6,625 bases of DNA from positions 1 to 6,625 of the forward strand of contig JAESTB010000014.1 in the NCBI GenBank assembly GCA_016763815.1, read 5' to 3'. Shown here piece after piece: positions 1-5,010 of this stretch. Position 1 is the first letter of the stretch. The number at the start of each line of letters is the position of its first letter. This DNA comes from Arenicella sp. GTDB taxonomy: Bacteria; Pseudomonadota; Gammaproteobacteria; Arenicellales; Arenicellaceae. The position numbers and the translations under genes are program-made. Under the pieces are notes generated by a model. The model saw nothing but the letters and a program-made list of their open reading frames with translations. It ran no database searches and had not been told where the DNA came from.

Positions 1-1
1 A

Positions 2-184
2 CGAGTTGAGCCAAAGACGCGGATTATAAGGAACAGCCCTAGCCGCTAACTTAAACAGTTAGTCATCGGTAGATAGGTCGAAAAAAGCCAGCTCATATAG
101 AGCGTCGAGGGTCGCAAACCGGCTGTTAACCTAGTTCTGGCAATAACGTTCTGGAGATAGTGCTCCGGCAATAAACCTAAACAT
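2..184 (-). pseudogene. Possible decayed reading frame downstream of the PBP gene (partial, very tentative)
   Basis: On the minus strand an ATG at 184-182 lies 13 nt past the PBP stop codon. It opens a frame that runs to the window edge but contains a TAG at 133-131 and a TAA at 61-59. The three pieces read MFRFIAGALSPERYCQN, then a segment containing FATLDALYELAFFDLSTDD, then LFKLAARAVPYNPRLWLNS. The last two look like helical, TPR-like protein, so this may be a third gene of the rppH-PBP operon broken by nonsense mutations. Against this, two stops in 61 codons is close to what random sequence gives, no clear Shine-Dalgarno site precedes the ATG, and I recognise no family. TAG and TAA both end intact genes in this window, so recoding is not suggested. 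The rest of 1-197 shows only small hairpins, for example CTAACT/AGTTAG at 46-62. Confidence 0.18.
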
Positions 185-197
185 TTTTAGCTTAATG

Positions 198-1472
198 CTA
201 TTCCGCCGCAGCCGTTATAGAATCCTTTTCTGCCTGGTCAGTGAAATAGTTGTAGATAAATTGGCGCGCGACATAGGCACTACGCACATACCATTTATCC
301 TTATTGATAATCAGCGAGGCATAGGCTACCTTGCGCCCATTCTTCTCAGCATAACCGACAAACCAATCGTGCCGCCCTTTGGGTGAATAGCCAGTCAAAG
401 ATCCGGTTTTGCCACCAATCTCCATATTGTGATAAACCTTATAGCGATTAAGCCCCTGAAAAGACTTTCTAGCCGAACCAATGCGTGTGGTTTCGGTCAT
501 CAAACTGCGCAGCGCCTTAGCCGATTTTTGACTAATTACTTGCTCCCGCATTGTCACGCCCTTAGCTTTGTATATCTCATTCCCCGAGACATCTTTAATC
601 GACTGAACCATATAAGGAGTCACCATCTTGCCATCGTTGGCAACAATTGCGGCCATTTGAGCGGCATGAATAGGACTCAGCGTTATGTCTTTGGTGTAAC
701 CCGAAGCGGCTTCAGCGATCTGCCATTCATTCGATAAATCCAAGCCGACCTTGCTCATTGGTAAATTAAAATCGGTATTCATCGACTGTCCAAAACCGAA
801 ACGAGTTGCATAGAGGCTCAAGTTCTCAGCACCTAATTGATATATTCCGAGACGACCAAACACGGTATTAATCGACTTGGCGAACGACTCTTTCAAGGTT
901 GGGTTTCGTGTCCACTTGTTAGTCTTGTGTCGCAGCACCTGGCTTTTATACAAGGTGGTCGGCTTACCATTGAACGGAAGCACCGTACTCGGCGACACTT
1001 TACCTAGATCGAGCCCTGCGGCAGCCGTTACCATCTTAAACACAGAGGCCGCTGGGTAATCAGAGCGCATTACCAAGTTATCCAATTGCTCATCAGATTT
1101 AATAAAGCTAGTAATATTGAGAATCGCACCAGTCTCAACATCCAACGCAACAAAACAAGCATAGTCTGGCTGATACTTCAGATACACGTCTGCCATATCC
1201 TGATGAACGCCTTGATCAAAGGTGTATTCGACCAAACCTTGAGTTTGCTGGCCTTCAGAACTTTCGAAGTCGAGTTTATTCGGAAACCGATTTTGTTTTG
1301 CGTGGGGAGTAATTACATCGGCGACCGATTTCATCGATAGCTGGTTTGGCTGTTGAGTTGCAAATTGCCCGATAGCGATTGAAGGTAAAATTGCTAGTAA
1401 CAGTACTATCGGAAGAAACGCAGAGTGTTCGAATACTAAACCTAGCGGTTTAGTATTGAATAAAATTTTCAT
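198..1472 (-). CDS. Short penicillin-binding protein, transpeptidase domain (class B-like)
   Basis: This encodes a 424-residue envelope protein with a penicillin-binding transpeptidase domain. Such proteins cross-link peptidoglycan stem peptides in the periplasm by acylating an active-site serine. All three motifs are in order: SVFK at residues 143-146 (catalytic Ser143, Lys146), SIN at 200-202 and KTG at 355-357. A hydrophobic segment at about residues 17-36 after a short basic N-terminus is a signal anchor or signal peptide. Only about 65-100 residues lie between it and the catalytic domain, so the large N-terminal pedestal/dimerisation domain of FtsI and PBP2 (about 570-630 residues in total) is missing. 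The SIN triad argues against a class D beta-lactamase, which has SxV. The start is supported by AAGGAA about 10 nt upstream, overlapping the rppH stop. With a 14 nt gap it is probably cotranscribed with rppH. The exact physiological role is not inferable. Confidence 0.9.
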   Translation of the reverse strand: MKILFNTKPLGLVFEHSAFLPIVLLLAILPSIAIGQFATQQPNQLSMKSVADVITPHAKQNRFPNKLDFESSEGQQTQGLVEYTFDQGVHQDMADVYLKYQPDYACFVALDVETGAILNITSFIKSDEQLDNLVMRSDYPAASVFKMVTAAAGLDLGKVSPSTVLPFNGKPTTLYKSQVLRHKTNKWTRNPTLKESFAKSINTVFGRLGIYQLGAENLSLYATRFGFGQSMNTDFNLPMSKVGLDLSNEWQIAEAASGYTKDITLSPIHAAQMAAIVANDGKMVTPYMVQSIKDVSGNEIYKAKGVTMREQVISQKSAKALRSLMTETTRIGSARKSFQGLNRYKVYHNMEIGGKTGSLTGYSPKGRHDWFVGYAEKNGRKVAYASLIINKDKWYVRSAYVARQFIYNYFTDQAEKDSITAAAE

Positions 1473-1482
1473 CGGTAAGGTA

Positions 1483-1488
1483 TTCCTT
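1483..1488 (-). promoter_or_regulatory. Ribosome binding site of the PBP gene, overlapping the rppH stop codon
   Basis: On the minus strand AAGGAA overlaps the TAA stop of rppH (1489-1487) and sits 10 nt before the PBP ATG at 1472. It is the only good Shine-Dalgarno match near that start. Its overlap with the upstream stop suggests translational coupling of the two genes, which is an inference from spacing. Confidence 0.6.
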
Positions 1489-2011
1489 AACTGGTAGGTA
1501 GAAATCGCCCAAGCTCAGACAAGGCTTGTTGATAAACACCTCGTTTAAACTCAACAATATTGTCTATCGCATGATGGGTATCAACCCAGCGCCAACTATC
1601 AAACTCTGGCGCTTCAGGACCAGCCTCTAAATCAACAACCGAATCATCTTCAGTCAGTTCTAGCAAAAACCAAACTTGTTTTTGACCTTTGAAACTAACC
1701 CGCTTACGACCGGGGCCTTGAGCAACTCGGCGCTGATTGCATAATAAACGTTGCGGCAAATCATAGTGTAACCACTTCTTAGTATGGGCAACCAGTCGCA
1801 CTTGGCGCTGAATCAAACCAGTCTCTTCGTGCAGCTCACGATACATTGCCTCAACTAACGACTCATTGCGACTCACCCCTCCTTGTGGGAATTGCCAGCC
1901 ATCCTTGTTTATGCGTCGCGCCCAAAACACCTGCCCCAAATGATTGCAGATGATGATGCCAACATTCGGTCTATAACCGTCATTTGCAAATATGGGTTCA
2001 AAGTTTTGCAT
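1487..2011 (-). CDS. rppH: RNA pyrophosphohydrolase (Nudix hydrolase)
   Basis: RppH removes pyrophosphate from the 5' triphosphate end of mRNA, producing the 5' monophosphate that stimulates RNase E decay in the cytoplasm. The 174-residue protein is close to the usual length (E. coli about 176). A complete Nudix box GX5EX7REUXEEXGU spans residues 44-66, with Arg58-Glu59 and the metal-binding Glu62-Glu63. Around it are family signatures: DGYRPNVG near residues 11-18 and the segment DGWQFPQGG just before the box. The N-terminus is about five residues longer than the E. coli form, but there is no internal Met and no obvious alternative start. No strong Shine-Dalgarno site is seen. It is first in a minus-strand pair with the PBP gene and divergent from the HAD-IB phosphatase gene, an arrangement I recall from Pseudomonas. 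Confidence 0.95.
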   Translation of the reverse strand: MQNFEPIFANDGYRPNVGIIICNHLGQVFWARRINKDGWQFPQGGVSRNESLVEAMYRELHEETGLIQRQVRLVAHTKKWLHYDLPQRLLCNQRRVAQGPGRKRVSFKGQKQVWFLLELTEDDSVVDLEAGPEAPEFDSWRWVDTHHAIDNIVEFKRGVYQQALSELGRFLPTS

Positions 2012-2041
2012 ACTAAAATTGAGTGCCTGTATTTTTAGTTT

Positions 2042-2071
2042 ATCCTATGCGAAAAAGCCCATGTCGAGCAA
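2042..2071 (-). promoter_or_regulatory. Possible sigma70-type promoter for rppH
   Basis: Read on the minus strand, TTGCTC (2071-2066) is followed after 18 nt by TAGGAT (2047-2042), about 30 nt upstream of the rppH ATG. Each hexamer matches the consensus only partly, and other AT-rich combinations exist nearby, so this is a weak prediction. Confidence 0.25.
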
Positions 2072-2133
2072 AGTCCATAAGCGTTAAAACATCGTAGCTC
2101 TTTGCGGCCGATTTTACATGGTGCTTAACCTTC

Positions 2134-2204
2134 AAAAGCCTGAAATTACCGCAATGCCTAAACACTGTAGCGTAAAGCCATTATAATCAAACCATCAGGC
2201 TTTT
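2134..2204. repeat. Perfect 10-bp inverted repeat spanning the HAD promoter
   Basis: AAAAGCCTGA at 2134-2143 is the exact reverse complement of TCAGGCTTTT at 2195-2204. The arms are 51 bp apart and bracket the predicted -35 and -10 elements at 2159-2187. The right arm is followed by a further T, so a transcript entering from the left could form a terminator-like hairpin. A transcript started at the -10 would contain only the right arm. AAAGCC at 2174-2179 offers a shorter alternative partner for the same right arm. A DNA operator is another possibility. No function is shown. Confidence 0.4.
2159..2187 (+). promoter_or_regulatory. Sigma70-type promoter for the HAD phosphatase-peroxiredoxin pair
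   Basis: A consensus -10 TATAAT lies at 2182-2187. It is preceded, after an optimal 17 bp spacer, by TAAACA at 2159-2164, which matches four of six positions of TTGACA. Transcription would start near 2194, leaving a leader of about 40 nt before the GTG start at 2235. This is the best promoter match I found by eye. Confidence 0.6.
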
Positions 2205-2224
2205 TGCATTAACTAATTAACAAT

Positions 2225-2228
2225 GGAG
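2225..2228 (+). promoter_or_regulatory. Ribosome binding site that favours the GTG start at 2235
   Basis: GGAG at 2225-2228 is 6 nt before GTG at 2235. It overlaps the alternative in-frame ATG at 2223, which itself has only AT-rich sequence upstream. This favours initiation at GTG and a protein starting MALALFDLDNT, which is the usual N-terminus of the family. Confidence 0.55.
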
Positions 2229-2234
2229 TTAACC

Positions 2235-2882
2235 GTGGCGTTAGCACTATTTGACCTCGACAATACACTTTTAAATGGCGACAGCGACCACAGTTGGGGA
2301 ATGTACTTGGCTGAGATTGGCGCAGTAGACGCTGAACTTCAACGTTCCAAACAAGATTATTTTTATCAGCAATACCTAGCGGGTGAGTTGAATATCTATC
2401 AGTTCTGTGAATTTCAATTCTCAATTCTGACACAACACCCATTAGAGCAATTACGATCATGGCGAGCCGACTTTCTAAACAAGGTAATTGAACCAATGAT
2501 TATAAGTGGCAAGGCAAACCTCTTGGAGAAGCATCGTGACGCTGGTGACGATATTTTAATTATCACGGCAACTAATGATTTTGTAACCGCGCCAATAGCC
2601 GAGCGACTTGGGGTGACGACACTACTCGCCACGCAAGCCGAATTTATTGATGGTGCTTACACTGGCAAGATAGCCGGCACGCCATGCTATCAATCAGGCA
2701 AAGTGACGCGGTTAAATGCATGGTTAGAAGAACATGATAAGAAATTTGAGGACAGCTATTTTTACAGCGACTCAATCAATGATTTACCACTGCTCGAGTT
2801 GGTAGACACTCCAATCGCAGTAACACCAGACGATAAACTTCGCGCTCACGCCAATCAATTAAACTGGCAGATTATTGACTAA
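2235..2882 (+). CDS. HAD superfamily subfamily IB phosphatase (SerB-like fold)
   Basis: This is a cytoplasmic magnesium-dependent phosphomonoesterase of the HAD-IB group. With the GTG start at 2235 it has 215 residues; the ATG at 2223 would add four. Motif I is DLDNT at residues 7-11, with nucleophile Asp7 and general acid Asp9. Motif II is the Thr in IITAT near 111. Motif III Lys is about 156 (GKVTRL), and motif IV is SDSINDLP near 178-185 with Asp179 and Asp183. The helical cap lies between motif I and motif II, as expected for subfamily I. It diverges from rppH and is followed 59 nt later by the peroxiredoxin gene, probably on the same transcript. The substrate cannot be read from the sequence. 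As I recall, the P. aeruginosa homologue beside rppH (PA0335) acts as a histidinol-phosphate phosphatase, so a role in histidine synthesis is possible. SerB itself is usually longer. Confidence 0.88.
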   Translation: MALALFDLDNTLLNGDSDHSWGMYLAEIGAVDAELQRSKQDYFYQQYLAGELNIYQFCEFQFSILTQHPLEQLRSWRADFLNKVIEPMIISGKANLLEKHRDAGDDILIITATNDFVTAPIAERLGVTTLLATQAEFIDGAYTGKIAGTPCYQSGKVTRLNAWLEEHDKKFEDSYFYSDSINDLPLLELVDTPIAVTPDDKLRAHANQLNWQIID

Positions 2883-2941
2883 GCTCACGCTTTCAAATTT
2901 ACTACTCGACCCTCAAAGCAAGACTAACGCGAGACAAAAAA

Positions 2942-3406
2942 ATGACCATTAGAATCGACGACCTTATTCCAGATCTTACCGTAGCAACTACTCAGGATGA
3001 GGCGATGCAACTTCGCCAGTTAAAGGGAAAAAATCTGGTGCTTTATTTTTACCCGAAAGACAACACACCCGGATGCACTACCGAAGGTCAAAATTTCCGC
3101 GATGCCTATAAGGCCTTTCAAGCTGCCAATACGGAGATCTTAGGCGTCTCACGCGAAAGTATTCGCACGCATCAAAACTTCATCAACAAGCAAGAATTTC
3201 CTTTTGACCTTATTTCAGATCCAGATGAGATTTTATGCAAGGCGATGGACGTAATGAAAGAAAAAAATATGTACGGTAAAACCCATATTGGCATCGAGCG
3301 AAGTACCTTCGTATTCGATACCGAAGGTAAATTAGTGCACGAGGTGCGTAAGGTAAAGGTTAAGGGACACGTCGATGTGATTCTTGAGGTTGTTCAAGGT
3401 TTATAA
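2942..3406 (+). CDS. bcp: Thioredoxin-dependent peroxiredoxin, Bcp/PrxQ family
   Basis: This protein reduces hydrogen peroxide and organic hydroperoxides in the cytoplasm using a peroxidatic cysteine. The 154-residue length is typical of Bcp. The active-site segment KDNTPGCTTE places the peroxidatic Cys at residue 45, with Pro38 and Thr42 in their usual places. FRD, GVSRES and IERSTFVFD further along also fit the family. Unlike E. coli Bcp, the residue five positions after Cys45 is Gln50, not the resolving Cys. The only other cysteine is Cys99. The enzyme is therefore probably 1-Cys, or resolved by an external thiol or by a distal cysteine. It lies 59 nt downstream of the HAD gene with no obvious promoter of its own and only a weak ribosome binding site. 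A bidirectional terminator lies beyond its stop. Confidence 0.93.
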   Translation: MTIRIDDLIPDLTVATTQDEAMQLRQLKGKNLVLYFYPKDNTPGCTTEGQNFRDAYKAFQAANTEILGVSRESIRTHQNFINKQEFPFDLISDPDEILCKAMDVMKEKNMYGKTHIGIERSTFVFDTEGKLVHEVRKVKVKGHVDVILEVVQGL

Positions 3407-3460
3407 AGCACTGAAGCGATAGATTACAAGGCTTTATGTTTAGACCGTGCTCACGGTGAA

Positions 3461-3510
3461 GTTAGATCCTGAGCGCAACCGAAGGACCAGGAGCCCCTTG
3501 AGGGTATCTC
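3461..3510 (+). repeat. REP-like tandem hairpins downstream of the peroxiredoxin gene
   Basis: Two neighbouring imperfect stem-loops occupy this stretch. The first pairs TCCT (3467-3470) with AGGA (3483-3486), continues with tandem G-A mismatches, and has the core CCTGAGCGCAACCGAAGG at 3468-3485. The second pairs GAG-CCC (3491-3496) with GGG-TAT-CTC (3502-3510), with the TAT as a bulge. The core resembles the TGAGCG-n-nnCGAAGG motif that I remember as a recurrent intergenic repeat in many bacterial genomes. That is recollection, not a search. Being between a stop codon and a terminator fits a REP or 3' mRNA stabiliser. Confidence 0.4.
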
Positions 3511-3542
3511 AGTCGACTATAATAACTACCGAAAACAAAACC

Positions 3543-3574
3543 AAAAAAAGAGCCGCATAATGCGGCTCTTTTTT
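3543..3574. terminator. Bidirectional intrinsic terminator between the peroxiredoxin and pilU genes
   Basis: GAGCCGCA (3550-3557) and TGCGGCTC (3561-3568) form a perfect 8 bp GC-rich stem with a TAA loop. Seven A precede it (3543-3549) and six T follow it (3569-3574), so a U-tract forms in either direction. It sits between two convergent genes, 137 nt after the peroxiredoxin stop and 20 nt after the pilU stop, and can serve both. Confidence 0.92.
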
Positions 3575-3593
3575 AAAACAAGGTTCTCGGTCA

Positions 3594-4727
3594 CTAAAAA
3601 CCCTTCAACTTCAGCGCCAAGTCGGTTGCACTTGATGCATTGGTTAACGCAATCTCGTCCGAGATAACTTCCTCTTTAACCAGTTGTTCTAGGTGTTGAT
3701 CAAAGTGCAGCATACCGTCAACTTTGTCTCCGCCTTTAATTAAGTCTTTAATTTCCTTAATCCGTTGCGGCGCTTCAATAAGTTCACGTGCAAGCGGTGT
3801 AACACTAAGCACTTCGCAGGCAACGGTACGGCCGCCGCCTTCTTTTTTCGGCAGAAGTCTTTGGGTCACAATGGCTCGTAAGTTATGAGCCAGCTTAGAC
3901 CGAATAGTTGATTGCTCTTCACCTGAAAAACTAGACACCATACGTGTGATCGCATCGGCTGAATTTGGAGCATGAAGAGTGCTGAACACTAAATGGCCTG
4001 TTTCAGCCGCGGTTAGTGCAATTTCGATAGTCTCTGAATCACGCATTTCGCCCATCAGAATTACATCTGGATCTTCTCTAAGTGCCGCTTTCATTGCCAA
4101 TGCAAAATCAGGCACGTCGATACCGACTTGACGCTGAGAAATCACACAGCGCGCCTCTGTGAAAATGTATTCAACGGGGTCTTCGATTGTCAAAATATGC
4201 TGATAACGATCTCTGTTAATCTCGTTGATTAATGATGCCATTGAGGTAGATTTACCCGAGCCCGTAGCTCCTGAAAAAATAACCAAACCTTGACGCATCT
4301 TCGCGATAGTTCTCACTTGCTGCGGCAAACCTAGCTCGTCGGGGGTGGGAATATTATTTTCAATTACCCTCATCACCACCGCCAGCTGGCCCATCTGGCG
4401 GAACATATTAACCCGCACACGATTAGCCGAGTTATCACTTAGCGATAAATCGACTTGGTTTTCTTCTTGAAACTTATTCAAATAGTACTTAGACATTAGC
4501 GGAAAGATCAAACGTTCGATCATTTCGTCGCTCATTTGAGGCGACCCTTTAACTTGGCGAATGCGGCCATCAAGACGCATCATAATTTGATGACCTGACC
4601 GAATGTGAATATCAGAAGCCTTAAATTGGCAAGCTGAGCCGACAATACTTGTTAGGAATTCCAGCGCTTCTTTCACTTGTGGAGTATCGGGAAGTTGCTG
4701 GGCGATGCTGGGTTTAGACTTAGCCAT
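3594..4727 (-). CDS. pilU: PilT/PilU-family type IV pilus retraction ATPase, PilU-like
   Basis: This is a cytoplasmic hexameric motor ATPase of the secretion GspE/PilT superfamily that aids retraction of type IVa pili at the inner membrane (twitching, DNA uptake). The 377-residue length fits PilU (about 380) better than PilT (about 345). Walker A is GATGSGKST at 153-161. The Asp box is TIEDPVEYI near 180-188. Walker B ends in GEMRD at 226-230 with catalytic Glu227. The His box is HLVFSTLHAPNS at 245-256. The C-terminus, from FDQHLEQL to ALTNASSATDLALKLK, is of PilU type rather than the PilT end. A PilT paralogue cannot be fully excluded. The gene stands alone, with no pilT next to it in the window, and no strong Shine-Dalgarno site precedes the ATG. 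It ends at a bidirectional terminator and probably has its own promoter in 4728-4824. Confidence 0.88.
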   Translation of the reverse strand: MAKSKPSIAQQLPDTPQVKEALEFLTSIVGSACQFKASDIHIRSGHQIMMRLDGRIRQVKGSPQMSDEMIERLIFPLMSKYYLNKFQEENQVDLSLSDNSANRVRVNMFRQMGQLAVVMRVIENNIPTPDELGLPQQVRTIAKMRQGLVIFSGATGSGKSTSMASLINEINRDRYQHILTIEDPVEYIFTEARCVISQRQVGIDVPDFALAMKAALREDPDVILMGEMRDSETIEIALTAAETGHLVFSTLHAPNSADAITRMVSSFSGEEQSTIRSKLAHNLRAIVTQRLLPKKEGGGRTVACEVLSVTPLARELIEAPQRIKEIKDLIKGGDKVDGMLHFDQHLEQLVKEEVISDEIALTNASSATDLALKLKGF

Positions 4728-4764
4728 AGTGTAATTTATCAGGTTAGGTGATTTGTAGGCGAAT

Positions 4765-4780
4765 GTTCTCAGGCTAGAAC
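4765..4780. repeat. Short palindrome GTTCT-N6-AGAAC upstream of pilU
   Basis: GTTCT (4765-4769) and AGAAC (4776-4780) form a 5 bp inverted repeat, 38 bp upstream of the pilU start. It adjoins an AT-rich stretch (4781-4800) in which the pilU -10 region could lie (TTATAC on the minus strand, 4786-4781), although no convincing -35 goes with it. It could be an operator or a leader hairpin. No regulator can be assigned. Confidence 0.25.
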
Positions 4781-4824
4781 GTATAAAATAAGGTAAAAAC
4801 CTGCAAAATGACTAAGACATTTTA

Positions 4825-4983
4825 GAGGCCTCAGCATAACTCAGGGACGAAATAAAAAGTGCTTGCAATGTCGCCAATTAGGTCGGAAAACGCGGCTATT
4901 AGCGAGCTATTGGCAAGTACTTCTACGAAAACTCGAGGCACTACTGACATTTTTATTCGTTCGTCGAGTTATGCTGAGGTCTC
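4825..4983. repeat. Long imperfect inverted-repeat element between pilU and the ybiB-like gene
   Basis: The outer arms (4825-4842 and 4966-4983) are 18 bp long and pair throughout except for one G-T pair (4828 with 4980). The shared core is CCTCAGCATAACTC. After an unpaired 5/6 nt interval the arms pair again: CGAA-A-TAAAAA at 4848-4858 with TTTTTATTCG at 4950-4959, with one bulged A. Inside, AAGTGCTTGC (4857-4866) can alternatively pair with GCAAGTACTT (4913-4922). The 159 bp unit resembles a small non-autonomous element with terminal inverted repeats, or a long structured RNA in the 3' tail of the ybiB-like transcript. No clear target-site duplication is visible and there is no transposase. 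It contains overlapping small ORFs on both strands (minus 4950-4831, 39 aa; plus 4868-5002, 44 aa), neither with convincing support. The 283 bp spacer around it holds no recognisable gene. Confidence 0.65.
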
Positions 4984-5010
4984 ATATAGTCATAAATCTT
5001 AATTATTGAA

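Noticed and set aside
79..104. GCTC-TATAT-GAGC followed by TGGC and six T on the minus strand as a terminator for the PBP operon.
   Set aside because: The stem is only 4 bp and is separated from the T-run by four bases, too weak to call.
108..124. GGGTCGCAAACC as a possible tRNA T-arm.
   Set aside because: The loop does not match TTCRANN, and no acceptor, D or anticodon arm can be placed around it.
135..175. Short direct repeat GGCAATAA (139-146 and 167-174) and a CTGGAG/CTCCGG hairpin.
   Set aside because: Two 8-bp copies and a 6-bp stem with a G-T pair are within chance expectation, and no iteron or attachment-site pattern appears.
195..1340. Several plus-strand ORFs of 60-102 codons across the PBP gene.
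   Set aside because: They lie opposite a gene with intact catalytic motifs throughout, have no recognisable domains, and are shadows of it.
2209..2632. Minus-strand ORFs opposite the HAD gene.
   Set aside because: The plus frame carries all four HAD motifs. The antisense frames show no domain.
3516..3521. TATAAT-like sequence after the peroxiredoxin gene.
   Set aside because: There is no -35 at suitable spacing, it reads straight into the terminator at 3543, and no gene follows on that strand.
4834..4974. GCATAAC ... GTTATGC with an unpaired interval and a second stem with a bulged base resembles the folded layout of an integron attC site.
   Set aside because: The pairing runs on outside the core boxes (GAGGCCTCA side), the boxes deviate from RYYYAAC/GTTRRRY, there is only one site, and no integrase or cassette array is present.
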